Below, one piece after another: positions 24,481 to 37,075 of a stretch of DNA of 64,000 nucleotides. The translations under genes were made by a program, and so were the position numbers. The DNA comes from Henricia sp. BOLD:AAB3569 (Eukaryota > Echinodermata > Asteroidea > Spinulosida > Echinasteridae), in assembly GCA_037783545.1 (NCBI GenBank), contig JBBELK010000326.1, positions 1,426,001 through 1,490,000 on the forward strand, written 5' to 3'. The notes under the pieces were generated by a model. It did no database searches and was not told where the DNA came from. It worked only from the letters and a program-made list of their open reading frames with translations. The number at the start of each line of letters is the position of its first letter. Within the stretch, counting starts at the first letter, position 1.

Positions 24481-27400
24481 TTAATTAGGCCTTAGAAAAT
24501 TGAAAAATAGAACGAGACAAAAGTTAGCATTTACGGCTTTGCATGTTATTTGATTATTTACGCACCACAGATCTGAAGGTTTCATTTGCAACACCCCCAA
24601 ATTATAGTTTAGATGGATCTCAAAAGTGCGTGGGGTTGATTTGTATTGACAAGCAATCAATTCACCACATTGCATCTTCATTTTGGGACATAAGACCATC
24701 ATGGTATTTCAAACTCCCCTTTGAAGTCGCGTTTATAGGGGACTAGGCCTATACTTGTTGTTGTTAATTGATATTTTCGGCAGCTATACCGCCTTTTATG
24801 TCATCAATCACACAGCACAGCATTAGCTTCCATCGAATCAAGACACTTTGTCCCATTTGGACTGGCTATGTAAAAACAAAAAAATTAATTCCAGCACGTA
24901 TGGATTATAATGCAGTTGCTTACTGACGTTTGTTTGTTTGTTTGGTTTTTTTTGTTGCTATAATTTGACAAACTCAGGTTTGGTAATTTTTCGGAGGCAC
25001 GGTCATTGGCGTTGGAATTGAATTGCAAACCATGATTTGTTCCCTTCGTCTGTGTGACTTGGCGGAATGTACCCCACCAGAACCGCGTTTCGTTACGTCT
25101 TCATTGAGAGATTCAATCTTCGAAGGAATCCAAATAGTGTGTGTAGAACGCCCCAACAACGCAAGCAGCCGTCTCGCATCATCCGATCACGTTGTTGAGA
25201 ACCGTTGTTGACAATCCGTCGTACAAACTTGCTCCATGCTCCGTCGAAAATTCCTTAAAGAATTTCGCCGTTAAATACGGGTGGCTGCTCGAAGCCGCCA
25301 ATACACCGTCCCGCAGCGAGAAAGCTAAAAAATAAATATAACCAGTAGGCCTACACAGACAGAAAGCACCCCATTGTCTGTGGACTACAAAATAAGAATC
25401 TAATAGGCATTTATAAAACTACAAATGGCATCTGATGATTCTGATCCCAGTACTGCGATATGAAAAGACGAAATGCAGCTTCTGCAGGCGACTCTATGCG
25501 TTTGAATTATATACTATAGAAACACCAGCACGCGGTAAAATGATAGTTGAGGCTCGTCAGTAGATTGAAATCCTAAACTGACCATCCGCGCCATTTCTCT
25601 ATACATTGACACTGCGTGCGAGAGCAATGATCAAAAAAGGGTCGTACTCTGAGGGACAAAGTCAATAGCAATGCGAAACATAAGCATTTATTTTAGAATT
25701 AAGTGTTGATTTCCAGATTGTTATGAATCAGTTTGTCTTGATTTAACCTTGCTTGGAAATTAGGAAAAGTTTGATTAATATCTGGTTACATAAGGAACTT
25801 TGTCGTAAGCTTGTGACGTTGCTATTCGTTTTTATTCATGCCAAAAGCGTCATTTGAAATTGCAATTTTCCGTCCGTAAATAAATGCAGCTCCCTTTTTG
25901 AAAATATGCAAATTTAGAAATTGAAGTGGCCGTCACCCAGCATCTTGCAAACGTGTAAGAGGGAGAGATCATCATGTTTTAAAAACGGGGTCAATCAATC
26001 AATGTCTGGACTGCCAAACAGTTATATAGAAATTAAATGAGATAGCTGCGAATGCAAAGACATCTGTTCCTTAAAATATTCGCGAGTACATCGGGCCGGT
26101 TTTATAATGGCATGCATATGTGCTATAGGTTTTCCACATTAAATGCGCATTGTCCCATACAGCGTATAAATTAATGTTTTGTATGCATTGGCTTTTGGGG
26201 TGAAAAGAGGAAACGGGCCGAGGGAGGGGTGGGTGTGTTGATTAATTCAGCCCGAAAGTGCATAACCCTTTTAAGGGTGCACTTTTGCCGGCCGTTTACG
26301 GGGGCTTCCAATGCCATTACACGCTACTTTCCACAATGTGTCCTCACGATGGCCTTACAAAATTACACTATTTCTATGCCCAACTCGTAGTTACGGTGTT
26401 CCCTACAAGTGTTTCATAATAGAGGATGCGGCTTGCTGAAGAAATAGAGCAAGGTGTTCCTGCAAGAAAATGTGGCTATATCGAAAGCAATTTCGGTCGT
26501 TAAGTGGCGTTCTTCAGACGAGCGACCCTCTCCCCTCATCGAGTTGCAAGCTAGGGCAGGCGGGAGGAAATATACATCGCCCCGCCGGCCGAGTGCCGTG
26601 CACGCTGGACACTCAACCGCCTCGCGTCCTCGTAAAACTGAGCTCCGAAAATCCAGCGAACGACACTTGAAATTCGACACGATTATATAGGCGCTTAAGA
26701 AACAGGTTCCTTTTAAACTTGTATGTGCGGTACAACTGGAATAGGATATTGAAGAAGGGATGGGGCTCACTGGATCGTTCTCGGGTGTTTTTGGGGGAAG
26801 AGTTCTGCAACACTCTGCCGGTATTATGGTCTATACACACTGTGTGTTCGATGCCGCACACGCATGTAAGTCCGTGTACTTGTTACCAATAGTCTAATCC
26901 GATGCATGTCTGAAAGGACGGCTGGAAAATCAACTAGTGCACACGCTTGAACATGAGTTACGAACAAGGCGTATATACATAGAACTGAACATAGGATACT
27001 GTTGGTAGCATGTCAAGGCAGTTGACAGTATTATCATGAACGTCAGGCAACATGCAAGAATATGTAAAGCATTATATTTCTATGTCACTGTTACACACAT
27101 TATACCGTTTGTTGGCATCAGAGCCGACTTCAAAAAGAGACACGCAATTTATCGAAAGTGCGTGGATTGTTACTACTATTGAGTCTCGCTAATTATATAT
27201 TTTGTCGTTAAAGGAGAGTATCTTCGTGCTCAGGACCAATTTCACTATTTTTTAATATTACTCGGTTTGTCGAAATAATCAGTTGTAAATGAGTTATCGC
27301 AAAACCCATCAAAGTTAACTTATAAAAACAAGTGTGGATTCTTTCAATCCTTGTTGACTTTTCGGGGCGGAAAAGTTTCATAAAATTTAATTGTTTTTAT

Positions 27401-27837
27401 TCCATAATTTTAGCGATATCTTATTCCAAAGTTGATAAATATTCTACATACCCAAAAAAATATAGGCCTATGCATTTGTATATTTGTAGGTTTTTTTTAA
27501 AAGCAGATTTATCGCTGATCCTAAACACACAGTACTTTTAAGGTCTTTAACGCGAAAATGAAGTGTGTCGTAAATTTGTATACGGGCATGTTTCGTACAG
27601 AATAGTGAAGCAATCAAATAGGGCTATACATAATGAATCCTGCGGCGCAAAAACAAAAATAATGCCCTGTTACATGTTACTTCTATTTTTTACGCATCCT
27701 TTATTTTGGAATATTAGAAGTAACACAGACTTAAACATTGATAAAAAAATGCATTTCGGCCAGTTTTGGGCAAAAGCAAGTTCCGTACACGAGTATAGGA
27801 GGTAACTGCACCTTGTGCGTACATGCGGATAGTCCGA
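24481..27837. other. Non-coding stretch, no gene recognised
   Basis: No repeat structure found. A GC-richer patch at 26520-26660 holds overlapping frames on both strands, so coding cannot be claimed. TAGGCCTA occurs at 24744, 25346 and 27463. Confidence 0.45.
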
Positions 27838-27847
27838 GAGAGTACGG

Positions 27848-27897
27848 GGCGTCTTCGTCACCGGTCAGCCGCGGCGTCTTCGTCACCGGTCAGCCGC
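27848..27897. repeat. 25-bp tandem duplication in a CpG-rich patch
   Basis: GGCGTCTTCGTCACCGGTCA followed by GCCGC occurs twice without interruption. It lies in a patch (27838-27970) that is much richer in CpG than its surroundings, ending in a GT-rich run. The patch could be a promoter or 5' exon, but no start, splice signal or domain confirms it. Confidence 0.8.
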
Positions 27898-28137
27898 GGC
27901 GATCGTACCGGGGCGCCGGGGCACAGCACGGTGCGAGAGTGTGTGTGAGTGTTTATGAGCGCGGTGTTCCGAGCAGGCAACGAAACATCTATTATTTTTG
28001 GCACTTTGTTGACGATGCTTTTTTATCTGTTTCGATCTGTGTTTTTTTGCGCTCTGATTGGTGCATTAGTTCAGAATACACTAATTTTTATTTGGGGTTT
28101 GGGATGTACTTGATTAAATTTCACTTATTCCAGTTAT

Positions 28138-28202
28138 TAGTGGTGAAACCCGATGAGACTCTAAGTCGATGCTCTACCGGCCGCGCTATCGAATACAATA
28201 GT
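28138..28202 (-). repeat. Degenerate tRNA-like sequence
   Basis: Read on the minus strand it gives ATAGCGCGGCCGGTAGAGC, a good D-arm and A box of a lysine- or similar-type tRNA, then GACTTAGAGTCTC as an anticodon-like arm and a poor B box (GGGTTTCACC). It lacks a matching acceptor stem. It is best read as a SINE head or a tRNA pseudogene. Confidence 0.5.
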
Positions 28203-29069
28203 ATACAACACCCTAAAAACATAATTTTCTATCGATGTTGCATGGAACTGGGCAAGGCATAGTGAATGGGTCTAAAACATTTGGACATGCGAGCTTCCAA
28301 CTGATAGATCACTATTTGAATCTTAATCCCCTAGCCTTTGCGGCATTCTCTCTGCATTTTCAACAATTTAGGAAACTCTTAAACGTGGCCAACAATATTG
28401 GTGTGTCAAAAATGTCTGTATAGAGACGAACATTATCGTGCATGTAAAAATGAACCAACCAGAATGCAAGAGGAGATAATTTAGAAACGGAACTATATAC
28501 ACAACGTGGTCTTCTCGGTTTTCCAAACCACGACCCGCTGAACGACGACTTGGATATCTGCTTATAGCTTGGGGTGGGATTGCCTTGGGTATACTTAGTG
28601 GTTTCATTTTAATATATAATTTTCATTTGGTCTTTATAATCTGCCGACTGCAGCTTCAAATTTACCGGGTGCCTTGGGGACTATGGATTACTCATTTTAT
28701 ATTGTTTTCTATTGGTAATACCACGTCTTTAGCTCTGAATGAAACTCCTTTAAGAAATCAGATTATTTGCGTTTGCATATCATGGGATAAATGCACAACA
28801 TTACCACGTATATGATGTCATTAATCTATGTATGTTATAAACACTGGATTAAAGGGGAACCGCGTACATGCAGATGTCGAGTTAAATAAGTCAAAACCGC
28901 ACATTGATTTGACATACAGGCCAAGAGAATAATCTAGTTCCAAAAAATAGGCATCATAGTACATCTCGCACCCTATATGGCTGTCCGAAACGTCGTTCTT
29001 GAAGACATCGCTTTCTTCGAAGTACGAACTCAATATCATAGTTTTTCCGAGAAACATAGCCTAATTGTT
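28203..29069. other. Non-coding stretch, no gene recognised
   Basis: No repeat or domain recognised. Confidence 0.45.
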
Positions 29070-29330
29070 ACGGTGATTATACGGTTGGTCATTTTTAACC
29101 AATGGAATCGGTTCTATAGTAATTTACAAAGAATTGGTTGCACCATACCATTATTAAGCAATGGTACTGCATGGTTTGTGTTACAACCAACATAAATTTG
29201 TCGACAATGATTATCCGATACCAGATTGGTTAATTTAACCAATATTCTGGTTGAACACACATCTACAAACGACGTTGGCCAAAATCGACCAATATGTTGG
29301 TCATTTTCAATAAATGTTTCAAGTGTATAG
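29070..29330. repeat. Inverted TTGGT/ACCAA motif cluster
   Basis: Repeated pieces such as TTGGTCATTTTTAACCAATG, TTGGTTAATTTAACCAAT and TTGGTCATTTTC alternate in both orientations over 260 bp. This makes a self-complementary region similar in style to the elements at 34-36 kb. Clear ends were not found, so it may be a decayed MITE. Confidence 0.5.
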
Positions 29331-31677
29331 CAATGCATGTCGGGGTTGTCTGTAAAACTATCATCCTTTCCAGGAGTGATGTTTTTAAATAAGGAGTACT
29401 CCCTCCGAGTCCGTATAAATGGTACGCACTTGCGGCCCCTGTAGGTCACGTAAATGGGGTGGCCGAGCTTTACACCCCGTCAAAGCATTTTCCGTCCACC
29501 GCGGAAGATTCCCGTTCTCCTACCAGTATTGAAAAAGTGACTCACGTTGTTGTCATAGTAACAATCAGGGTGTTTTCACTGCGTACTTCAACCCCCCATC
29601 AAAAGAAATCGCAATTATTGTTACAGTTTCGCCGCAATTTGAATTGACCGGTGGTAAGGGAATCTGCAATCTACACTTGAAACCGAATCACAGCCCAAAG
29701 CGGCGCTACGCCACAGAAAGACGTTTCGGCTGATTGGTAATTTCTTGCAGCCTGAAAATGACCGGAAACGTTAGGGGAGGGGAAAACAATTTCCACACCT
29801 CGAGACAACAACCAACACATGGTATCGATCCGCAAATGTGCTTTCTTCAACGAAATGACTCCGCGTATCCATGAGCAACTCCAAAATGAAGCCTCAAATA
29901 TGTCACATGCGAATTTAATAGTCGCTATACCAAACGATATATACATTCATGTGTAACACGTTAATACCTGCACCTCATTGTTTCCCTTCGAAGAGAAACG
30001 AAACATATGCAACACTACAATACGTATAGAAGGCTTGCGTATCATGTTTTAATGACTTCTCTTTTTTTGCGAACTTGTATAACGCCTGCATTTGCATCAC
30101 CGTAAAATCTATACCGACAGTGAACGTCGAGGTCGCAAATTTGTCATTTTTTCATGTTGGATCTACTCACATACAGACCAAACGACATTGCGTTCGTAAC
30201 ATTTAAATCATTCAAGTTATTTTTACGCCCATTTTTGCATTAAAACGGTTTTTATTCGCGTTTTAGATTAAAAGGACCAATCCACCCGCTGATACGCAAA
30301 TACGTTTCTGACATGGAAAAAGTGCAAAACTTCCGGGAAGGAATATTTTCGGGAAGGAATTGTTGTTACAATTCGGCTTGTCTTCTTTACCTTCTTTCAA
30401 TTTTTAAAAATAGTGCTGTGCATTCTTCTCAGGTAGCCGAGAGAGAGAGAGAGAGAGATAGAGGGGATTGCACTCCCTATGTCTTGTGCACAACCCGAAC
30501 TCTCTATGTGGGTGTGCAGTAAGGCAGAAAATCCACAGAGTAACCAAAAAAGTGGTTACTGTGTGGATTGTGCAATTTACACCGCTCACTATGTGGAATA
30601 CGCTCACTATGTGGATCGGTGACTGTGTGGATCGCCAGTTGGGGGGCCGTCTCGTCGATAATTTTCGAAATTTCAGAGGGTTAGGGAGTTCTGTTTTGTG
30701 TCGAAATAGGAAAAAAAGAGAGGCACAATAAAAAGAACTCCCCACCCAGTAATAAAGGGTTCAAACCCATTAGTGGCTGTTCCGCACCCTAATGCACATA
30801 GTAACCAGAAATGGCGGGGAGAGGCTACTCACACCGGCTACAAATGTACAGATGCCGAATATTTATTGCTGTTATCTTTAGGATGTGAGATTTTGTTAGA
30901 AAGCGGGTCGTCTGAAATGACATATCGCTGTTGCCTCATGACTGCAAGATCAAAATGTTATTGGCTATAGGCAAATGACGAGACCCATTGGCCCGATTCA
31001 TCTGCCAACGCCGCCAGGGATATGTCGAATTAACCATATACAGTGAAGACGATCTGACCACAGTGAAAGCACAAGAACCAGAGGAAATTATGAAGAAAAC
31101 AGACAGAGATAGAAATGGAAAGACCTAGCGGGCCCCACGCTTAAAATCTGAACACGAAGAAAAAGATTTATCGCAAATGCGATCGGATCGGGAAGAAGCA
31201 CGTAGCGGGTGGGTGATCACGTAGCCTCCGCTGCGCTCGGCCGGCCGGCACAATCAGCAAGCTGCGCCGAATAACCGCCCCGTGCTACCGAAACATCACG
31301 TCTCCCTGCAAATCCCTACTCGGGACCCCTCTCTCCACCACTTAGTTTGATATCAAAAACGTTTGTATCAGATTTTGGTGGACTTAATCTGCGTGTTTGG
31401 CATGTGTCGGGTAGTATAAGGGAGTTTTATGTTAATAAAGGCGTGGCTGCAAGGTACAAGGTGATTGGTGTATCAGCAACATCGGGTCGAATCTCGTGTC
31501 TCCTTTTTTTATCTCTCGTGCGTCACAACTATGACTAATGTAAGCATTCCTCGCCGAGCGAGCGATTGTTAGACAACACAAATATGATGTGTACTGCTAG
31601 TGGTATATTTATATGAAAATTCGGTCATAGGTTTTCAATAATTGTAATACACATAATCGTTTATTGCAACATCACTG
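29331..31677. other. Non-coding stretch with small structures
   Basis: A GA dinucleotide run lies at about 30439-30458. A hairpin AATCCACAGAGTAACCA / TGGTTACTGTGTGGATT lies at 30530-30569, followed by three copies of a CTCACTATGTGGA-like phrase up to 30625. The stretch 31190-31270 is GC-rich. No gene recognised. Confidence 0.5.
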
Positions 31678-31681
31678 TTAA

Positions 31682-32061
31682 AGGAAGGGACAACACTTGC
31701 AAAGGGTTGCCTAACTCTGTTGCGCTTCGTGTAAGTCTTTTGTAGTTCGGCGCTCGGATTTGAGAGGGCGTGAGTCAGGACACAGCAGATTTGTACATAC
31801 TTTACGGCCTATGGGAGTCGGGAAACAAGGCATCAATCTCGACGTCATCCGTGCAATCATTGCATGGTTGACGTCATCATCCCTTTCACAATTTTAAATA
31901 TGGCGCAGCAAATAGTTGCATTAGTTTCAGAGCTTATCATCCAAATTAATTGTGTTGCCGACGTTGAAAACAAGATTCTTTGATTCTAAAGGTTTATGCA
32001 CCGGGCAATACATCGCCAATATTTTTTGCTTATTATGCGTCGATAAGTGTTGTCCCTTCCT
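31682..32061. mobile_element. TTAA-flanked MITE with AGGAAGGGACAACACTT ends
   Basis: AGGAAGGGACAACACTT at 31682-31698 is perfectly inverted at 32045-32061. The element is bordered by TTAA at 31678-31681 and TTAA at 32062-32065, so target duplication and ends are both intact. At 380 bp it has no coding capacity. Ends and TTAA target fit Kolobok- or piggyBac-type mobilisation. It is unrelated in sequence to the 303-bp family at 8-13 kb. Confidence 0.92.
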
Positions 32062-32065
32062 TTAA

Positions 32066-33362
32066 CATTTGCCGTGCTGTTTCTATCATACAGGGATACT
32101 GGTCGACGAAAATAAACATTACATCAAGACCAATAAATAGCTAATTATTTAGAGCTAGAAAGTTTATTGAGAATAACTTCACTTCGCTTTGGTGAAACCA
32201 CCCTTGTCCATTTTAAGGAAGATAATTTTAGATCGGATTAGGTTGATTTTGTTTACAAGTTGAAACTAAGTGGAATGCTATGAAAATTACAATTAAGACA
32301 AAACACTATAAACAACAAAACACTATAAACGTTGATTACTAAATATTGTATTTTATTTCAGTCGGGATAGGATTTCTTTAAGCCACTGGCAGTAGGCCTA
32401 TTGCGATTTTCATTCAGTTTTCGTCTCTGTTCTTTCAAAACCTCAGAAGTGTGAAGGGTGTCACTGTATTGTGAATCAATGTTTCTTGACGTTCATGTCT
32501 GACACGAATTAAAATGCCGGATTACCCTTGTCGTGACACGTCAAAGCGAGCGATATGCGTGCTCTTGCAATTAAAAAGCAATCGACTTATTTGCACGTTT
32601 CAATTTCCAACGCTCGGTACACAAGAAGTAGGCACCAATATCCATTGTTAAACACTATTAAGTATTGGTTCTTTCTGCTCGAGCACAAAATAAAACAGAG
32701 TGCTCAGGGCCAAAAAGGAAAACCAAGAAATGAAAGCACGACCAGAATGAAGTGCATGGTGTAACAGAAACCCAAGCGCACTTTTCATAAGCACGATCTC
32801 GACCATATTTTAATGAAAAGCTCTGCACTTTTGGCAACGCCGCTGCACCTGTAAAGGAATATAATCTCGAAGTGACCCTGGTATCTCAACAAGCGTTGTT
32901 ATCGGTGGCCTCTCGTATAGAAAAGAGAAAAGTTCACGGTAAAGTTCACTGGACTTTGCGTTTGATGCCGGGAATCTGATGCTGGCGAAGCGACACCAAT
33001 AAATACTGAAGGCTAAGAGCTGGAGCCGACCCATGCCTGTTGCTCTCGCCGAGTCCTACCCTCCGTGACGCACGCCCTGCAGGAGTATAATGTGTACTTG
33101 CCCAGATAAAATATTGAAGGCAGTCCTGCATCGACATACCCAAATCCCGGGCTCAAGTAGACCCACTTGTGACGGCAAGAAGTAATGGAGCGCCGGCAAG
33201 AAATGTTAGATCGGAGCTGAAGTTCAACGTGAAGTACTGCTTCGATGGTAGAATGAAAAAATGCAGGTTACGACGTCCTAGATCTTCTGAAATGACTCCA
33301 TGGTCTACCGCACCACCAGCCGAGCTGGATTTACGCGATCAATTTAGTCAATATTCGTGGTT
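32066..33362. other. Non-coding stretch, no gene recognised
   Basis: Open frames at 32810-33143 (minus) and 33169-33417 (plus) overlap in pairs and show no domain. The second runs into the poly-G tract. Confidence 0.45.
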
Positions 33363-33389
33363 GGGGGGGTGGGGGGGGGGGGGGGGGGT
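33363..33389 (+). repeat. Poly-G tract
   Basis: Twenty-seven bases of G with one T. Same strand as the other four long G tracts of the window. Confidence 0.95.
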
Positions 33390-34004
33390 GCTGGAGTTGA
33401 TGAGGGTTTTGGTTTAGTAGCATGGTATATATTTTTGCAGGGACTTGGAAGCATTTTACACACCTCTTTTTTTTTGGGCCATAAAAGGACCTGCGAGGAA
33501 CGCTCCCCCATTCTTGTGAAAACAGTATGATTGATCACAAAAACATAAATATCGAAATAAATGGGAAAATTATGCTCAGGAATTGGTCCAGACATTTTCG
33601 TATAAGTTGATACATCCACCTTATCGTTTGCATAATCAGACGCAAAACATCGTATGTTACAGATGGCTCTTGCATGAAGCCTGCATGATTTTCAAACAAA
33701 AACGAGGACTGTATTGATAGGCCTATTGGTAAATGATAGATTGAACCATCCTGTGAAATCACGAGGAATAATAAAACAAAATTAACCAAATTACTTGAGC
33801 TGAGTCAGACCGATGGAAACATGCTATAGCTGACCAATCAAATACAGATCTGCTCTTTATTCTCACGAGGCACGAGTCAACAAAACGTTTAAAAGTCGGT
33901 CTTTGACACAACACATTTGGTTGCCGTTTCTGTCGTTGTACTTGTGCGGATAAAGAACAAACTCAATCAGGAACAGGATCGGAGTTTTGAGATTCCGAGG
34001 TTTA
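33390..34004. other. Non-coding stretch, no gene recognised
   Basis: Minus-strand frames at 33344-33789 have no recognised domain. One TAGGCCTA at 33718. Confidence 0.45.
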
Positions 34005-34139
34005 CACTGCAAAAATTGTGGTGTTAAATTAACACCACAGTTAAATTAACACCAGTGGTGTTGTCTTATATAGATACCAAGCCTGGTGTTAAGTTTTAAT
34101 ACCACAAGTATTATATTTAACACCACAGTTTTTGCAGTG
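34005..34139. mobile_element. 135-bp MITE with CACTGCAAAAA ends and TA flanks
   Basis: CACTGCAAAAATTGTGGTGT at the left is inverted at the right (TTTAACACCACAGTTTTTGCAGTG, last 20 bases considered), and TA stands on both sides. The interior contains TTGTCTTATATAGATACCAA, also present in the 242-bp element at 36761. It is an internally deleted member of the same family. Confidence 0.88.
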
Positions 34140-34853
34140 TATGTGAATTCAGACATTGGTCATTTTCACTGCATTTTTATAATTGCCACATTCTGCGTGC
34201 TGACTGAGAGCACGACTCCCATGGAGAGTAACCAAAATTGTTTACAATCCACGCTCAGTGATGAGGCAATATTACATCAACAGCATACTGACATTATTCG
34301 GACTGACAATATACAAATCGATGCCTCTATAAAATGGGAACAGTGGGTACTCTTCTGTAAATATTTCATTGGGTTCATTTGTGGCAGGCGAATCGTTAAT
34401 ATTACAATTAAATAAATATTAGCCATGCGCCAGGCAGCTTGATTTCATTTGTATTAGGTTCATTGCTATTTTGGTACATTTATTATTGCTATGAATGGAA
34501 ACAACTTCCAAGGTCTTTTGGGGAGGCGAATGTTGGTGCCTTTTAATTCCTTATTAAATTTTCACAGAGAAGCGACACGTCGCTACACGATACAAGATCT
34601 TTAAAACCCCGAGGACATTGGCGCTGTTCCAAATAATATCCTAAATCGATTAATATTCATGAGTGATGTAATGGCAGCAATCCGAATCAAGCCGAGCAAA
34701 GCCGAACTCCCCCGAGAGAGGTTTCTTTTGCTTAGCGTTAGACATGACTGATCGCATATCAAGGCACTTTCGGTATTCATTTTCGGTATTCATATACCCC
34801 ACATATTTTTGGTATTGGCTTTTAGTGTAGAGGTGTTATTTTAGGTTTATAAC
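34140..34853. other. Non-coding stretch, no gene recognised
   Basis: AT-rich sequence without recognised gene or repeat. A short direct repeat TTTCGGTATTCAT lies near 34770-34795. Confidence 0.45.
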
Positions 34854-34855
34854 TA

Positions 34856-36226
34856 CACTGCAAAAAATCCTGGGTAAAATAAAGTTGAGCATTTTCACCC
34901 AAACATTGTGATTGAATTTAAACAATATTGGCCATGCACATTTACCCAAATGTTGGATAATTACACTGTAAAAAGATACTCTGTTAAATTTGCAGTATTG
35001 TACTGTATTTCACAGCAGTATAGGTTGGTTTTTACAGAGTAAGCTTTAACCTCGATTTGCATGTTGACCCGCGCGAATGGGCGCAAAATCCTTTTCGTAA
35101 AGTAATTTTGGCATTTTTCGTTCGTTACGCAAGCATCTTGATATTCTGATAACTGTTGTGCTCTGTGGTAGTAATTTTGTATATGGGTCTGTCCACGGTA
35201 ATGGGGTACGTTTCTGTAACATTCAAGATCTTAGGTCCCAGTTCACTTCAAATGTCTTAATTTTATCTTTAAATTATCAAGCTAAACTGAGCAAATAACT
35301 TTTTCACCAAGGAGTAAGAAACATAGTCCTACAACATACATTTGTGAAAACCTCGTGCACAAATTTTCCTATTACGCATGTAACAAAGACGGAAACAAAT
35401 GTCACAAAATTGTCTGTCCACGTTACATGCGTAATAGGAAAATTTGTGCACTTGCTTTTTAAAAAATGTATGTTGTGGCAGAAATGTTTTACTGTTTTGG
35501 GCAAAAGTTATCTCCTGAGAACAAAACAAGGAAATTTCTTTAATTCTGAGATAAACTAAAGACATCTGAAAGGAATTGTTGACTTTAGTTATTTTTCAAA
35601 TGTACCCCATTACTGTGGACAGACCCATATAAAAGCCAACCATTGTCAAAGAAGGTAAAATTTACAATTAAAATAGAAAAACAAAACTAATTTTTGATGT
35701 CTCAACCGTGACTACACCAAAGGGGCAAATTATTGCCACATATACCAATCGACCATTTTTTACTTTGTAAGTAGAATTAAACGACCGTGATTCGACCAAT
35801 GGATACAAGATAAGAGAATTAGTCATTGGTTTATGCAGTTAAACTCGTATGTGATAACATGACCACGTTAATCTACTGTAACAGTGTACATGCCAACACG
35901 ATGTATATTAGCAACAATGAATTACAGTCACTTTTTACAGTATTACTGTCAATAAATTACCGTAAATTATTTACGGTAGATACAGAAAATGTCTTACAGT
36001 ATAACTTTCAACCAACTGTTGGTTGTACACATCTACCCAAACATTGGTTGATTAAAGTTAACCAACAAATGTAGGCCTACATACAATACCAAACAAGGGT
36101 TGGGTAAAGCTGTTACCCAACACCAGTTGGGTATTTTGCGCCCCAAAGATGCCATGGGCATGTTGATATTTGAAACAACCTTGGGTAAAAAGTTGGGCAA
36201 AATCTACCTATTATTTGTTTACAGTG
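34856..36226. mobile_element. Composite inverted-repeat element with CACTG ends
   Basis: The left end CACTGCAAAAAATCCTGGGT and the right end (complement CACTGTAAACAAATAATAGG) are both next to TA. Subterminal parts share TACCCAAA-, GTTGGGT- and ACCCAACA-type motifs in both orientations. A further CACTGTAAAAAGATAC end starts at 34974, suggesting a second element inside, and the 452-bp snap-back element at 35180 lies within that. The nesting order is an inference. Confidence 0.62.
35180..35631. mobile_element. 452-bp snap-back element, palindromic over its whole length
   Basis: The ends TATATGGGTCTGTCCACGGT and ACTGTGGACAGACCCATATA are inverted, and the inner halves around 35356-35385 and 35425-35454 (GTGCACAAATTTTCCTATTA and complement) match perfectly for 30 bp. 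The stretches between also align, with small gaps, so the two arms of about 220 bp meet near 35405. Open frames at 35304-35565 on both strands are a consequence of the palindrome. Confidence 0.9.
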
Positions 36227-36760
36227 TAGTATAGGTTTAGGTTTTGGTTTAGGCTTGAGTTTCGTTATGATTTTGTTTGGACCTGAGTTTGGTACCTCGC
36301 TGCATAACGGGAGATTTCACTTACTATAGCACAAACCTTTTTCGTTACACAACAAAGACCTTTAAAAATTACCCAAAAGGCTATAGTCTGCACATGCATA
36401 ATCGATATTCAGGCTTGGCTTTTTCCTGCACAATCAGACATAATTAAGTTTGCCAAAAGGTAAAAGTCAGCAATTTGTAAATTTAGGATGAGATTATACT
36501 TGTATAAAACTGTCACTAACAACGATTATTTAAAATCAGCAGAGATGAATACACTAATTGGTTGACGCTAGTCTCATCTTCAGACCCATTCACAAAATGC
36601 ATCTGACAACTATGGAGCCGTTGCCGATAGTACGCACACTGCAATTGGCCATTTGATCAAATCAGCGCGTTGTCATAACAATAAAAGAGCGCCTCAGTAG
36701 TCGGGTGCTGTAAAAACCGTCCGACACGACACGGCACGGCGCTAAACGATACAGCCACTA

Positions 36761-37002
36761 CACTGCAAAAACTGTGGTGTTAAAGTAACACCAGTGGGTG
36801 TTGTCTTATATAGATACCAAGCCTGGTGTTACATTTTAACACCAAAAGTATTAGTTTTAACACCAAGGGTGTTAAAAATAATGCATTTATTCTACGTTTG
36901 GTATTAAAAGTAACACATATGGTGTTAAATATTAACACCAGGATTGGTATCTATATAAGACAACACCACTGGTGTTAATTTAACACCACAGTTTTTGCAG
37001 TG
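36761..37002. mobile_element. 242-bp MITE with CACTGCAAAAA ends and TA flanks
   Basis: CACTGCAAAAACTGTGGTGT at the left is matched by its complement ending at 37002, with TA at 36759-36760 and 37003-37004. Arms continue through AACACCAGTG and TGTTGTCTTATATAGATACC. This is the longer, probably less deleted, version of the element at 34005. Confidence 0.92.
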
Positions 37003-37034
37003 TAGTCTCGTCAGTGTTTTAAATTGTTTTTTTT

Positions 37035-37075
37035 GGGGGGGGGGGGGGGGGGGGTGGGGTGGGGGGGGGGGGGGG
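37035..37075 (+). repeat. Poly-G tract
   Basis: Forty-one bases of G with two T interruptions, preceded by a T run. It lies 33 bp after the end of the MITE at 36761. Confidence 0.95.

Noticed and set aside
35344-35559. Opposing open frames in the 35-kb region
   Set aside because: Mirror images caused by the palindromic element.
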